DNA of 64,000 bases from Pseudomonadota bacterium (GCA_022709365.1 JAKLIY010000001.1:62001-126000); one strand, 5' to 3'; numbered from the stretch's first letter, positions 1 to 9,701 are shown. Notes: a model not told the origin generated them from the letters alone. A program made the numbers and translations.

Positions 1-2
1 CG

Positions 3-2051
3 CTGGGCCGACGCACCCGCAGCGTGACCAGTGTCGTCACGCCCGGCTACTCGCCGATTGAGCAATATGTCACGGTCGGCGAGGATTATGGCCCCTGGAC
101 GGATATCTACGCCCTCGGTGCTGTCATGTACCGGTGTATCACCGGGGCGCCGCCCATCGAAGCGCCGGGCCGGGTACTCAAGGATCCCGTCCAACCTGCT
201 ATGGAAGTGGGTGCGGGCCTGTATTCGCGTGGACTGTTGCAAGTGGTCGATCAGGCATTAGCGGTTCGTCCCGAGGAGCGCTTTCAAAGCGTGGCTGCCA
301 TGCGGCAGGCGTTGCAGGCTGCTGATCGATCCAACGATCATGCCGATTTTTCCCAAGTCCCCCCAATCCATGATAGCCTGCTGGATCTGCCGTCGGCCAC
401 TCCCTCACTGCGCTTCAAACCGATTCCTCCGCGCTCGGACCCGCAACAACGATCGCCGATTCCCTCCGCCATGCCCACTGAGGTGCCTCGCGGGCGTGAA
501 TTCTCGTCTTCGCCTTCTCAACACAATGTGCCTGGCTGGACGCTGGATCGTATCGAGCCGCGTGTATCGCCGGCGAGTGCGGCTGATCGTGGAGCGCCAT
601 CGCCGCTTCAGATCACCGATGCTGATCTATCCCTGCCGATGCTGGAAAGTATCTGGGAACATTTGGACGAGAGTCCGCCGTCGGTCGATCTGACTTCCGC
701 TGACGGCGTTCCCTCGGTGGATTTGACGGCGCAGACCTCACCGCCGGTAGAATCGGAACCCCTGCTTAAACGGTCACCGCAATCGGTGCTGGAACACCTG
801 AAGAAAGCTTCGTCCAAACGGGCCCTGCTCACGGAATCGCGTTCGTCCCCCCAAACGCTGACCCGTTTCGAAAAAACTGACGCCCCATCGTCCACGCGAA
901 ACAGCTCAGAGGGCGCACTGGAACCGGTTGAACCGGTCACCGGTTCCCAACCAGTCCACTGGACGCGAGTGCTACTGGCGGTTTTCGCCGTTTCAGGACT
1001 GTCAGGCATCGGCCTGCTCTCCTACGAGTACTATCACACCCTCCAGGAGCAGCGCCAGCGTGAAGCTGCCGCTTTGCAGCGCCAGCAGGAGGAAGAAGCG
1101 GCCCAACGCGCTCAGGCAGAAACCCGCGAGCGAGAGGCGGAATTCGCTAAACACCTCGAACAGGCCCGCAAGGCCATAGCCGACCGTGCATGGGATCGGG
1201 CTGGTCTCTATTTGGATCGGGCGGCAGCGATCAATCCCCAGCATCCAGCGCTGATCGCGGCCCGCACCGAACTGTTCGCTGCCCAAAACCCTGGCGCTAT
1301 GGTCAAAACCTACACCAATCCTATCACCGGCCTGGAATTGAATTGGGTTGAAGGCGGGTGTTTTAATATGGGCAGTCCGCTCACCGAACGGGATCGCAGC
1401 AGCGACGAATCTATCCATCAGGCCTGCGTCAAAGGTTTCTGGATCGGCAAAACCGAGGTGACCAACAATCAGTTCGGGCGCTTCAAACCCATGCATAATA
1501 GCGGTTCCTCCCAGGGGCGCTCCCTGAACGGAGACACCCAACCCGCAGTCAACCTGAGCTGGGATGATGCCCAAGCCTTCGTCGAGTGGTTAGCCTGGGA
1601 AACGGGTTCCGGCAAGCGTTTCCGCCTGCCGACAGAAGCCGAATGGGAATACGCCGCCCGCGCCGGCGTTGCGACCCGCTATTACTGGGGCAACGACATC
1701 GATCCCCGCTACGCCAACTTTTCCGACCGCAATGACCCTACCGGTGCATCCGTTGGCAATCTGGACGACGGTCAATCCGTGACTGCGACGGTGGGAACTT
1801 ATCGGCCCAACATGCTGGGCCTGTATGACATGGCGGGGAACGTCTGGGAATGGACCTGTTCGGAATATCAGTCGAACTACGGCGGCGAGGAACAGCGCTG
1901 TTCAGCCAAACGGATTAACGAGGGTCAGCGAGTCACGCGGGGTGGATCCTGGAATAATGGGCCGGGCGAACTGCGTTCGGCGAAACGGCTGCCCCGGAAA
2001 CCCGGCGACCGCGACGCGCTGACCGGGTTTCGGGTGGTCATGGAGGAGTGA
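3..2051 (+). CDS. Membrane Ser/Thr protein kinase with C-terminal FGE-sulfatase-like domain (5' end missing)
   Basis: The gene enters from the left edge; the first in-frame codon is at position 3, so the kinase N-lobe and catalytic loop lie outside. Visible are the activation segment and C-lobe of a Hanks-type kinase (SVTSVVTPGYSPIEQY, then YGPWTDIYALG), nearly identical to the complete kinases at 38129 and 47440. A low-complexity Pro/Ser linker follows (about 320-950), then one transmembrane helix (about 960-1026), a Gln/Glu/Arg-rich coiled coil (about 1035-1160), a short helical repeat, and an FGE-sulfatase/SUMF1-type domain (about 1330-2045) with LPTEAEWEYAARAG, YDMAGNVWEWT and RGGSW. The cysteine pair of true formylglycine-generating enzymes is absent after RGGSW, so the domain is probably a periplasmic sensor or binding module. 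It converges on the hydratase gene, with one base between them. Confidence 0.9.
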   Translation: MGRRTRSVTSVVTPGYSPIEQYVTVGEDYGPWTDIYALGAVMYRCITGAPPIEAPGRVLKDPVQPAMEVGAGLYSRGLLQVVDQALAVRPEERFQSVAAMRQALQAADRSNDHADFSQVPPIHDSLLDLPSATPSLRFKPIPPRSDPQQRSPIPSAMPTEVPRGREFSSSPSQHNVPGWTLDRIEPRVSPASAADRGAPSPLQITDADLSLPMLESIWEHLDESPPSVDLTSADGVPSVDLTAQTSPPVESEPLLKRSPQSVLEHLKKASSKRALLTESRSSPQTLTRFEKTDAPSSTRNSSEGALEPVEPVTGSQPVHWTRVLLAVFAVSGLSGIGLLSYEYYHTLQEQRQREAAALQRQQEEEAAQRAQAETREREAEFAKHLEQARKAIADRAWDRAGLYLDRAAAINPQHPALIAARTELFAAQNPGAMVKTYTNPITGLELNWVEGGCFNMGSPLTERDRSSDESIHQACVKGFWIGKTEVTNNQFGRFKPMHNSGSSQGRSLNGDTQPAVNLSWDDAQAFVEWLAWETGSGKRFRLPTEAEWEYAARAGVATRYYWGNDIDPRYANFSDRNDPTGASVGNLDDGQSVTATVGTYRPNMLGLYDMAGNVWEWTCSEYQSNYGGEEQRCSAKRINEGQRVTRGGSWNNGPGELRSAKRLPRKPGDRDALTGFRVVMEE

Positions 2052-2052
2052 G

Positions 2053-2511
2053 CTAAGCTTTGGCTCGCCGGCTGACCATAAAAATGGCGGTTCCTTCGAC
2101 GACGACCTTGTCGCCCACTGTGCAAATGGTATTCATGATGACCCGCCGACGCTCCGGGATAATCTCCTGGATGGTGCATAGCGCGGTGACGGTGTCGCCG
2201 ATCCGCACCGGTGCCTTAAAGCGCAGTTGCTGATCGACGTAGACACAGCCGGGACCGGGCAGACGGGTGCCGGCGACGCAGGAAATCAGCCCGGCGCAGA
2301 ACATCCCATGCACGATGCGGCTCTTGAATTGCGTCTGCGCCGCGAAGACTTCATTGCAATGCACCGGGTTATTGTCGCCCGTTAATCCGGCAAACATCAC
2401 GACGTCGGTTTCAGTGACGGTCTTGGCGTGCGAGGCGCTCATACCGACCTTCAAGTCTTCCAGATAATAACCATGGATACTGTCGTTATAGCCTTCATGG
2501 TTGGAATACAT
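2053..2511 (-). CDS. phaJ: (R)-specific enoyl-CoA hydratase, MaoC/PhaJ family
   Basis: A 152-residue hot-dog-fold protein with the hydratase-2 signature FAGLTGDNNPVH, where the Asp and His are the expected catalytic pair, followed by SRIVHGMFCAGLIS. PhaJ proteins hydrate trans-2-enoyl-CoA to (R)-3-hydroxyacyl-CoA and so link beta-oxidation to polyhydroxyalkanoate synthesis. I chose the start at 2511 because a GGAG motif lies 7 bases upstream; the longer frame to 2601 adds a non-homologous leader. The gene is divergent from etfB. The family also includes MaoC dehydratases of other pathways, so the substrate range is inferred from the ETF and acyl-CoA dehydrogenase genes next door. No PHA synthase is in the window. 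Confidence 0.85.
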   Translation of the reverse strand: MYSNHEGYNDSIHGYYLEDLKVGMSASHAKTVTETDVVMFAGLTGDNNPVHCNEVFAAQTQFKSRIVHGMFCAGLISCVAGTRLPGPGCVYVDQQLRFKAPVRIGDTVTALCTIQEIIPERRRVIMNTICTVGDKVVVEGTAIFMVSRRAKA

Positions 2512-2699
2512 GTCTGTCTCCACTGGATAAGTGTTCAATAGGGTAAGAAACGCAGCGACGCATACTACACGACCGGGTCGCTTCTTAACCAATAAATGCA
2601 TTGCATCCCCCGGGGGGACTAAATACCATAACTTGGCAAGGTTTTATCCCCTCCTGGGTTCATTCCATCATCACGCGCAACCCTAGACGAAGGTCAACA

Positions 2700-3449
2700 A
2701 TGAAAATTTTAGTCGCCGTAAAACGGGTCGTCGATTACAACGTCAAGGTTCGGGCCAAGGCGGACGGTTCTGGCGTAGAAACCGCTAACGTCAAGATGTC
2801 CATGAATCCCTTTGATGAGATCGCCGTGGAAGAAGCGGTGCGTTTGCAGGAAGCCGGCCAAGCCAAGGAAATCGTGGCGGTTTCGCTGGGCGTCGCCGCC
2901 TGTCAGGACACGATTCGCACCGCGCTGGCTATGGGCGCTGACCGGGGCATTCTGGTGGAAACCGATATCGAACTGCAACCGCTGGCGGTCGCCAAGCTGC
3001 TTAAGGCCGTGGTCGAGAAGGAAAAGCCGGATTTGATCATTCTCGGCAAGCAGGCCATTGATGATGACGCCAATCAAACCGGTCAAATGTTGGCGGCGTT
3101 GCTGGGCTGGGCGCAGGGCGCTTTCGCCTCCAAGGTCGAACTGGGCGACGGGACAGTGACCGTCACCCGTGAAGTCGATGGCGGTTTGGAAACCGTCGCG
3201 CTGCAACTGCCCGCGCTGGTCACCACGGACTTGCGGCTGAATGAGCCGCGCTTCGTCAAGCTGCCCAACATCATGAAGGCCAAGAAGAAGCCGCTGGACG
3301 TGCTGAAACCCGCCGATCTCGGCGTGGATGTAACACCGCGCCTAGTCACCTTGAAGGTGCAGGAACCACCCAAGCGCCAGGCCGGCATCAAGGTCGATAC
3401 CGTTGCCGCCCTGGTCGACAAACTGCACAAAGAAGCCCACGTCATCTAA
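2700..3449 (+). CDS. etfB: Electron transfer flavoprotein, beta subunit
   Basis: A 249-residue protein of the usual EtfB length, starting [17 protein letters not shown], with the EtfB signature region around [21 protein letters not shown]. The ETF heterodimer takes electrons from acyl-CoA dehydrogenases and passes them to ETF:quinone oxidoreductase. The start at 2700 follows an AAGG-type ribosome site; an upstream in-frame start at 2601 would add 33 unrelated residues. A GC palindrome (2607-2616) lies in the upstream intergenic region. Together with etfA and the acyl-CoA dehydrogenase it forms a same-strand cluster, likely an operon. Confidence 0.95.
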   Translation: MKILVAVKRVVDYNVKVRAKADGSGVETANVKMSMNPFDEIAVEEAVRLQEAGQAKEIVAVSLGVAACQDTIRTALAMGADRGILVETDIELQPLAVAKLLKAVVEKEKPDLIILGKQAIDDDANQTGQMLAALLGWAQGAFASKVELGDGTVTVTREVDGGLETVALQLPALVTTDLRLNEPRFVKLPNIMKAKKKPLDVLKPADLGVDVTPRLVTLKVQEPPKRQAGIKVDTVAALVDKLHKEAHVI

Positions 3450-3467
3450 CGCCTCCGGGGTCCGAAC

Positions 3468-4418
3468 ATGAGCATTTTGGTTATTGCCGAACACGACAAC
3501 GCCGTCCTCAAGGCGGCGACCCTGAACACCATCACCGCTGCGGCGCAACTGGGCGATGACGTCCAGGTGCTGGTCGCTGGCCACAGTTGCGGCGCGGTCG
3601 TCCAAGCCGCAGCTCAAGTGGCTGGCGTTAAAAAAGTGCTGGTTGCCGACGCTCCGCATTACGCTAACCAACTGGCGGAAAACCTGGCCGCGCTGGTGGT
3701 CGGGTTAGCGGGCGGTTACAGTCATATCCTTGCTCCGGCGACCGCCGCGGGCAAAAATACGCTGCCACGGGTTGCCGCGTTGCTGGACGTCGCGCAAGTT
3801 TCCGAAGTCATCAAGATTGAGAGCGCTGACACCTTCGTCCGGCCGATTTACGCCGGCAATGTGTTGGCCACCGTCCAGTCCAAGGATGCGGTTAAGGTGC
3901 TGACCGTGCGCGGCACCGCGTTCCCGGCGGCGGCGGCGACCGGTGGCTCCGCCTCGGTTGAAACCGTCACTCCAGCGGCGGATGCGGGCATATCCCGCTT
4001 TGTCAGCCAGCAGTTAACCAAGTCCGACCGGCCAGAGCTGACTGCAGCCCGCATCATCATTTCCGGCGGGCGCGGCATGGGCAACGGCGATAATTTCAAG
4101 TTGTTGGAAGACGTGGCTGACAAGCTGAACGCCGCGGTCGGCGCATCCCGTGCGGCGGTGGACGCCGGCTTCGTTCCCAACGACTATCAGGTGGGTCAAA
4201 CCGGCAAGGTGGTCGCCCCGGAAATGTACATTGCCGTCGGTATTTCGGGCGCAATCCAGCATTTGGCCGGAATGAAAGACAGCAAGGTAATCGTCGCCAT
4301 CAACAAGGACGAGGAAGCGCCGATCTTCCAGGTCGCTGATTATGGCCTGGTCGCTGATCTGTTCGTCGCTGTCCCCGAACTGTCCAACGAACTGGATAAG
4401 CTGAAAGCGGCTGGCTAA
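3468..4418 (+). CDS. etfA: Electron transfer flavoprotein, alpha subunit
   Basis: A 316-residue protein with the EtfA layout: an N-terminal domain starting [18 protein letters not shown] and a C-terminal FAD-binding domain with [20 protein letters not shown] and the conserved segment [20 protein letters not shown] followed by [11 protein letters not shown]. This C-terminal domain holds the FAD that shuttles electrons between acyl-CoA dehydrogenases and the quinone pool. It starts 18 bases after etfB stops, fitting co-transcription. Confidence 0.95.
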   Translation: MSILVIAEHDNAVLKAATLNTITAAAQLGDDVQVLVAGHSCGAVVQAAAQVAGVKKVLVADAPHYANQLAENLAALVVGLAGGYSHILAPATAAGKNTLPRVAALLDVAQVSEVIKIESADTFVRPIYAGNVLATVQSKDAVKVLTVRGTAFPAAAATGGSASVETVTPAADAGISRFVSQQLTKSDRPELTAARIIISGGRGMGNGDNFKLLEDVADKLNAAVGASRAAVDAGFVPNDYQVGQTGKVVAPEMYIAVGISGAIQHLAGMKDSKVIVAINKDEEAPIFQVADYGLVADLFVAVPELSNELDKLKAAG

Positions 4419-4441
4419 CCCCCGCCTTTTCCGTGGCCCTC

Positions 4442-4501
4442 TTCCCGGCTGCCTAACGCCGGGAGCGGGTTTGCCGCGCAAATCCCGAATCCCGAATCCC
4501 G
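4442..4501. repeat. Short hairpin followed by a threefold 7-bp tandem repeat
   Basis: Between etfA and the acyl-CoA dehydrogenase, an 8-bp stem (4442-4449 with 4458-4465, one G-U pair) is followed by three exact copies of AATCCCG at 4481-4501. No T-run follows, so it is not a convincing terminator; it may attenuate or stabilise the transcript. The function is unknown. Confidence 0.5.
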
Positions 4502-4517
4502 AATTAAGGAGGCGTCC

Positions 4518-6311
4518 ATGACTGCCTATTTCGCTCCAACCCGCGACATGCAGTTTGTTATCAATGAATTGGCCGGCTTTGCCGAGGTCGCCGTGCTTCC
4601 GGCCTTCGCCGAGCAGGAAGCCGGACCGGAACTGGTCGAGGCCGTGCTGGAGGAAGCCGCCAAGCTGGCCGCCGAGGCGCTGGCCCCGCTCAACCACTTC
4701 GGCGACATTCTGGGCACCCATGTGCATCCCGAACAGGGCGTCATTCCTGCCGATGGTTTCGCCGAGGCGTATCAGAAGTTCATCGAGGGTGGCTGGAACG
4801 GCATCGGCAGCCCGACTGAACACGGCGGCCAGGGCTTGCCGGAATTAATCAACACTGCGACTCAGGAAATGTGGAATTCCGCCAATATGTCCTTTGCGTT
4901 GTGCCCGCTGCTGACCGCCGGCGCGATTGAAGCCATCCGCCACGTCGGTTCGGACGCGCAAAAGGCGCTGTATCTGCCCAAGATGGTAAGCGGTGAATGG
5001 ACCGGCACCATGAATCTGACCGAATCGCAGGCCGGCTCTGATCTGTCCGCTGTGCGCACCCGCGCGGTCCCGGAGGGCGATCACTATCGTATCTTCGGCC
5101 AGAAGATTTTTATCACCTGGGGCGAACACAACATGACGGCCAACACCATTCATCTGGTGCTGGCGCGCACCCCGGACGCTCCGGAAGGCGTCAAGGGCAT
5201 TTCGCTGTTCATCGTTCCCAAGTTCCTGGTCAACTCGGACGGTTCGCTGGGCGCGCGCAATGACGTGCACGCCGTGTCGGTCGAACACAAGCTGGGCATC
5301 CACGCCAGCCCGACCTGCGTGATGGCCTTCGGCGATCAGGAGGGAGCCATCGGCTATCTGGTGGGCCAGGAAAACAAAGGGCTGGCTTACATGTTCATCA
5401 TGATGAACGAAGCCCGCTTCAAGGTCGGCGTGCAGGGGCTGGCGATTGGCGAACGCGCCTATCAGGCCGCCCGCGAATACGCCAAGGACCGGGTGCAGGG
5501 GCGGCCCGTTGGGGTGAAGAGCGGCGACCGGGTGACGATCATCCATCATCCCGACGTGCGGCGGATGTTGATGACCATGAAGGCGCAGAACGAGGCCATG
5601 CGCGCACTGGCCTATGTCACCGCCAAGCATATGGACCTGGCCCGTCATCATCCCGATCCCGCCGTGCGCAAGACCCAGCAGGCACGGGTGGACTTGCTGA
5701 TCCCGGTCATCAAGGGCTGGTCGACTGAACTGGGCATCGAAGTCGCTTCACTGGGCGTCCAGGTGCACGGCGGCATGGGCTTCATCGAGGAAACCGGCGC
5801 CTGCCAGCATCTGCGCGATTCCCGGATCACCACCATTTACGAAGGCACGACCGGTATTCAGGCCGCCGACTTGGCGGGCCGCAAACTCAGTATGGATCAG
5901 GGCGCAACGATGCAGGCGCTGCTCGCTGAGATGGAGGCAACCATGGCGGATCTCGCTGCAGCGCCGGGCGATGACCTGGCGACTATTCGCGCTGCGCTGG
6001 GCGAGGGCATTCAGGCGCTGGCGGCGGCGACCGACTGGATTCTGGCCTGCCGTGATCCCAATGCCGTGATGGCGGTATCCGTCGACTATATGATGCTCAC
6101 CGGCTACGTTTGCGGCGGCTGGCAGATGGCCCGCGCTGCCCAAGTAGCACAAAGCAAACTGGCGTCCGGCGAGGATCCGGTGTTCCATGAAGCCAAGCTG
6201 ATTACCGCTCGCTTCTACGCCGAACACATTCTGCCCAAGGCCGGCGCGCTGTTGCGTTCGGTGCAGCATGGCGGTGTTTCCATTATGGCGTTGACTGAAG
6301 AGCAGTTTTAA
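4518..6311 (+). CDS. Acyl-CoA dehydrogenase (long, about 600-residue type)
   Basis: A 597-residue flavoprotein of the long acyl-CoA dehydrogenase group that includes DmdC-like enzymes. It has the FAD/substrate motif MNLTESQAGSDL, the central beta domain, and the C-terminal IYEGTTGIQAADLAGRK, whose Glu is the expected catalytic base. The extra roughly 150 C-terminal residues are typical of this group and of 3-methylmercaptopropionyl-CoA dehydrogenases. It oxidises an acyl-CoA to the enoyl-CoA and should pass electrons to the EtfBA encoded just upstream. A strong ribosome site (AAGGAGG) sits 6 bases before the ATG. Chain-length specificity cannot be read from the sequence. DmdC-like activity is an alternative, but no other dmd genes are present. 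Confidence 0.9.
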   Translation: MTAYFAPTRDMQFVINELAGFAEVAVLPAFAEQEAGPELVEAVLEEAAKLAAEALAPLNHFGDILGTHVHPEQGVIPADGFAEAYQKFIEGGWNGIGSPTEHGGQGLPELINTATQEMWNSANMSFALCPLLTAGAIEAIRHVGSDAQKALYLPKMVSGEWTGTMNLTESQAGSDLSAVRTRAVPEGDHYRIFGQKIFITWGEHNMTANTIHLVLARTPDAPEGVKGISLFIVPKFLVNSDGSLGARNDVHAVSVEHKLGIHASPTCVMAFGDQEGAIGYLVGQENKGLAYMFIMMNEARFKVGVQGLAIGERAYQAAREYAKDRVQGRPVGVKSGDRVTIIHHPDVRRMLMTMKAQNEAMRALAYVTAKHMDLARHHPDPAVRKTQQARVDLLIPVIKGWSTELGIEVASLGVQVHGGMGFIEETGACQHLRDSRITTIYEGTTGIQAADLAGRKLSMDQGATMQALLAEMEATMADLAAAPGDDLATIRAALGEGIQALAAATDWILACRDPNAVMAVSVDYMMLTGYVCGGWQMARAAQVAQSKLASGEDPVFHEAKLITARFYAEHILPKAGALLRSVQHGGVSIMALTEEQF

Positions 6312-6333
6312 CCGCCATATTATTGTTGCTTGA

Positions 6334-6355
6334 TTTCCACGCTCCGGCGTGGGAA
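6334..6355. repeat. Palindromic repeat (CCACGC-TCCG-GCGTGG)
   Basis: A stem of six perfect pairs extended by T-G and two T-A pairs around a TCCG loop, just after the acyl-CoA dehydrogenase stop. There is no T-run on either side. Palindromes of this GTGGGAA-type look are often dispersed in proteobacterial intergenic DNA, so this may be a REP-like element that also protects the mRNA 3' end. The assignment rests on form alone. Confidence 0.5.
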
Positions 6356-6572
6356 CCAAGCTGATCATTCGCCAATAGCCATTATTCGCTCAGGTCGGCA
6401 AACAGATGAAACCCCAAGATGAGCCGGATCGGCGAACTGGAAACACAAACCCTGGACTGGGAGAAATCGCGTTGCAGCGATAGCCAGCCAGGTTTAGTGG
6501 ATGGAATCCCATCTTTGTACTAAAAACCCTGAATCCCTTACGGCAGACCCTGAACCTTTAGGCACTTCCGTC

Positions 6573-8033
6573 ATGACTGAACTTATGATCCGCGAGTCTG
6601 AAATCTCCCGTGCCAATCTGCTGGACCGCACCATGCACAACCTCCGCGAGGCGTGGCGCGATATGGCTGACTGGCGGGAAGGGCTGTTTTCCGCGGCCCC
6701 GAGTCCTCACCTTCCCGACAAAGATGCGGAAGCTCTGAAAATCCAGATGCGGGATTGTCTGGAAGCGCGCGGTGGCGAGGTCTCGGCTCGCGCCCGCGCC
6801 GCCAGCCTGGGGCGTATTTACCTGTCGCTGAATGCTCAAGGTCGCCAACGATTTCTGCAAATCCTGGCCAGCGAATTCGACATCGACCGCAAAGCAGTGG
6901 ATCAGGCGGCAGTAGCCTTGCAAAAAGCCGGTGATGATCCCAGGGAACGCGCCAAGGCCGAGCGGGCGTTGCGTCAAGCCCTGCAACCGCCGCGCCTGCG
7001 TCTGCTGACGCAACTGAACGCTCTGCCCGAAGGCTTCCTGTTCCTGGTAGATTTGCGCGAAGAACTCCTGGGCTGGAGCAAGGATGATCCGACGTTAATT
7101 CCGCTGGAGCGGGATTTACTGTCGCTCCTTGCTTCCTGGTTCGATGTCGGTTTTCTGGAACTGCGGCGCATTACCTGGGATTCGCCCGCTTCCCTGCTGG
7201 AAAAAATGATTGCCTATGAAGCCGTACATCCCATTCGCAGTTGGGACGATTTGAAAAATCGGCTCAGTCCCGATCGGCGCTGCTTCGCATTCTTTCACCC
7301 GCGTATGGCCAATGAACCGTTGATCATCGTCCAGGTGGCGCTGGTTCATGGCATCGCCGACAATGTGCAGACCCTGCTGGATGAATCCGCGCCAGTGATC
7401 GATCCCCATGCCGCGGATACCGCGATTTTCTATTCGATTTCCAATGCCCATGACGGCCTGAGCGGTATCAGCTTCGGCAATTTCCTCATCAAACGGGTAG
7501 TCGATGAACTGGCGGGCGAATTCAAGAATCTCAAGACGTTTGCTACCCTGTCGCCGATTCCCGGTTTCCGCCAGTGGCTAGATCGCAAATTGAACGAGTC
7601 CAAGGCTGGGGAAGATGTGGAAGCTGAGTGGCTGACCGCCGCCGAGCGCAAGGCGCTGGCCAGCGCGGCGGGGACGGGCAAGGAGCCAGTTTCGCTGAAA
7701 ACTCTGCTGCAAACTGACTGGACACACAAGCCCGAACTGGCCAAAGCGCTGAAGCAACCGTTGATACGGCTGTGCGCCCGTTATCTGGTCAAGGAAAAAC
7801 ACAATGGCGGCCCGGTGCTGGACCGGGTGGCGCGCTTCCACCTCTCCAATGGCTCACGCATTGAACGACTGAATTGGCTGGCGGATACATCGGCCAACGG
7901 CATCGCCCAGTCGGCGGGCCTGATGGTGAACTACCTCTATAAACTCAGCGATATTGAGGCCAATCACGAGGCCTATCGCGGCGAGGGCAAAGTCACCACG
8001 TCATCGGCCATCCGTGCGCTGTTCAAGCACTGA
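6573..8033 (+). CDS. Malonyl-CoA decarboxylase
   Basis: A protein of about 486 residues with the two-part layout of malonyl-CoA decarboxylase: an all-helical N-terminal domain (about 1-180) and a GNAT-like catalytic domain. The catalytic region shows FYSISNAHDGLSGISFGNF around residue 286 and ARFHLSNG near residue 421, which supply the Ser and His used by the family to decarboxylate malonyl-CoA to acetyl-CoA. The start is uncertain: ATG 6573 begins the recognisable protein but has a weak ribosome site, and an in-frame ATG at 6501 would add 24 residues. In this neighbourhood the enzyme could lower malonyl-CoA and recover acetyl-CoA, favouring oxidation or PHA formation over fatty-acid synthesis; that role is an inference. 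Confidence 0.9.
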   Translation: MTELMIRESEISRANLLDRTMHNLREAWRDMADWREGLFSAAPSPHLPDKDAEALKIQMRDCLEARGGEVSARARAASLGRIYLSLNAQGRQRFLQILASEFDIDRKAVDQAAVALQKAGDDPRERAKAERALRQALQPPRLRLLTQLNALPEGFLFLVDLREELLGWSKDDPTLIPLERDLLSLLASWFDVGFLELRRITWDSPASLLEKMIAYEAVHPIRSWDDLKNRLSPDRRCFAFFHPRMANEPLIIVQVALVHGIADNVQTLLDESAPVIDPHAADTAIFYSISNAHDGLSGISFGNFLIKRVVDELAGEFKNLKTFATLSPIPGFRQWLDRKLNESKAGEDVEAEWLTAAERKALASAAGTGKEPVSLKTLLQTDWTHKPELAKALKQPLIRLCARYLVKEKHNGGPVLDRVARFHLSNGSRIERLNWLADTSANGIAQSAGLMVNYLYKLSDIEANHEAYRGEGKVTTSSAIRALFKH

Positions 8034-8045
8034 GCCGCAACACCC

Positions 8046-9623
8046 TCATTCCTGAGCGAAATAGCGATTCAGGAACTCGTCGAAAGAGAGATCGTCTGTC
8101 GCTTCGAGTTCCCGCTGTTCGCGCCAGGACCGTTTCGCCGCTTCGGTGAAAAATTGTGTCCGTTCTTCGGCCAGTGGCGGCGACTCGAAAAAACGGCGAT
8201 GCTGTTCTGACAACTGCTGAGCGCAGCGGAAGAAGTTTTCACCACTGGCGCGCATTTTCGCCAGCATCCGCGCTGAGGGGGTGCGCTCTGGATCGGCCAG
8301 CGCTGCCCGCTGTTCGGCCAGCGCCGCTGCGTAAAGCCGCCCTTCCGCCCCCATATCCAGCAGTTCGCAAACCGGCTGCAACTGTTCGAGAATCTCCTCC
8401 GCCCAATGACGCAACGGCAAGGCTGGAACACGGCGACGTTGCAGAACCAGCGCCGGATCGCGACCCGTCAACGCCGTCGCCATCTGGTTGTCGTCGATCA
8501 TCCGTCGCTCTTCAGCGTCAAAGGGCGGCGACTCGGCCAGCAAACAGAACAGCAGGAACGCTTCCAGAAAGCGCAGTTGACTGACGGTGACACCCAGCGG
8601 CTCCAGCGGATTAATGTCCACCGAGCGCAGTTCCACATAGGCCACTCCGCGCCGCTGCAACGCTATCGTCGGTTTTTCATTGCCCTGCGGCGGCTGCTTG
8701 GGCCGCATCGACGTGTAGTATTCATTCTCGATTTGCAGAATGTTGGCGTTCAACTGGCGGTATTCACCAGCCACCTTGACGCCGATTTGCTCGTAAGGCG
8801 GCCATGAGGTCCGGGTCGCCTGGGTCAGGCTGGCGATATATTCAGGCAGCGAGTTGTAGCAGACATTGACGCCGCTTTTCTTCTCGGTGCGGTTGGTGTA
8901 GCCGACGTTGCTCATCCGCAGCGAAGTGGCGTAGAGGCCATAGCAGGTGTGGTCATCGAATTCCGGCAGGGTGGTCGCCTTGCCGTCGAGGAACGATTTA
9001 CAAACCGCTGGCGAAGCGCCGAACAGATACAAAATCAGCCAGCCGAAGCGTTGCAGGTTGCGAATCAATCCGAAATAGGATTCGGAACGGAAATCCTGGA
9101 GCGTGCGACGATCACCTTCCATGGTCTGAAACGCCGCCCAAAACTCGTCCGATAACGAAAAATTAAAGTGAATCCCGGCGATGACCTGCATGATCCGTCC
9201 ATAGCGCCAGGCCAGTCCACGCCGGTAGATATGCTTCATCCGGCCCAGGTTGGAGCGGCCATATTCGGCAATGGGAATACTGGCTTCGCCGGCCAGAATG
9301 CAGGGCATACTCGCCGACCACAGCAACTCGTCGCCAATCCGGGGATAAACGAAGCGGTGAATTTCGTCCAGGCATTGCAACAGGGCCTCGGGACCGGGCA
9401 ACGGCGGGGTAACAAACTCCAGCAGCGCCTCGGAATAATCGGTGGTGATCGACGGATGGGTTAGCGCCGAACCCAGCGCAGCGGGATGGGGAATTTGCGA
9501 GATGTAACCGTCCGGTGCGACCCGCAGCGCCTCCCGCTCCAGGCCCAGCAGGCGACCTTTCAGCAAAGAGTGCGGATCGGCATTGAACAGTCGGGTCAGA
9601 CGCTGATGGAGGGTGGAGTGCAT
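8046..9623 (-). CDS. gshA: Glutamate-cysteine ligase
   Basis: A 525-residue protein of the gammaproteobacterial GshA type, which makes gamma-glutamylcysteine, the first step of glutathione synthesis. Recognisable segments are GLEREALRV near the N-terminus, ITTDYSEALLEFVTPP, IAGIHFNFS and the YVELRSVDINPLEPLG region. The length matches the family (about 520). The start has a GAGGCG ribosome site. It converges on the malonyl-CoA decarboxylase gene with 12 bases between them. No gshB is in the window. Confidence 0.95.
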   Translation of the reverse strand: MHSTLHQRLTRLFNADPHSLLKGRLLGLEREALRVAPDGYISQIPHPAALGSALTHPSITTDYSEALLEFVTPPLPGPEALLQCLDEIHRFVYPRIGDELLWSASMPCILAGEASIPIAEYGRSNLGRMKHIYRRGLAWRYGRIMQVIAGIHFNFSLSDEFWAAFQTMEGDRRTLQDFRSESYFGLIRNLQRFGWLILYLFGASPAVCKSFLDGKATTLPEFDDHTCYGLYATSLRMSNVGYTNRTEKKSGVNVCYNSLPEYIASLTQATRTSWPPYEQIGVKVAGEYRQLNANILQIENEYYTSMRPKQPPQGNEKPTIALQRRGVAYVELRSVDINPLEPLGVTVSQLRFLEAFLLFCLLAESPPFDAEERRMIDDNQMATALTGRDPALVLQRRRVPALPLRHWAEEILEQLQPVCELLDMGAEGRLYAAALAEQRAALADPERTPSARMLAKMRASGENFFRCAQQLSEQHRRFFESPPLAEERTQFFTEAAKRSWREQRELEATDDLSFDEFLNRYFAQE

Positions 9624-9701
9624 GTTCGCCTCGTGGGAGGAGGGGCGGCATTGCGGAGCAATCGCCCGTGGACAGAGAGAGACGCGCGCAACGGCGCGAT
9701 G

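Noticed and set aside
2601-2699. Extended N-terminus for EtfB starting at 2601
   Set aside because: The added 33 residues do not resemble EtfB, and ATG 2700 has a suitable ribosome site and begins the conserved core.
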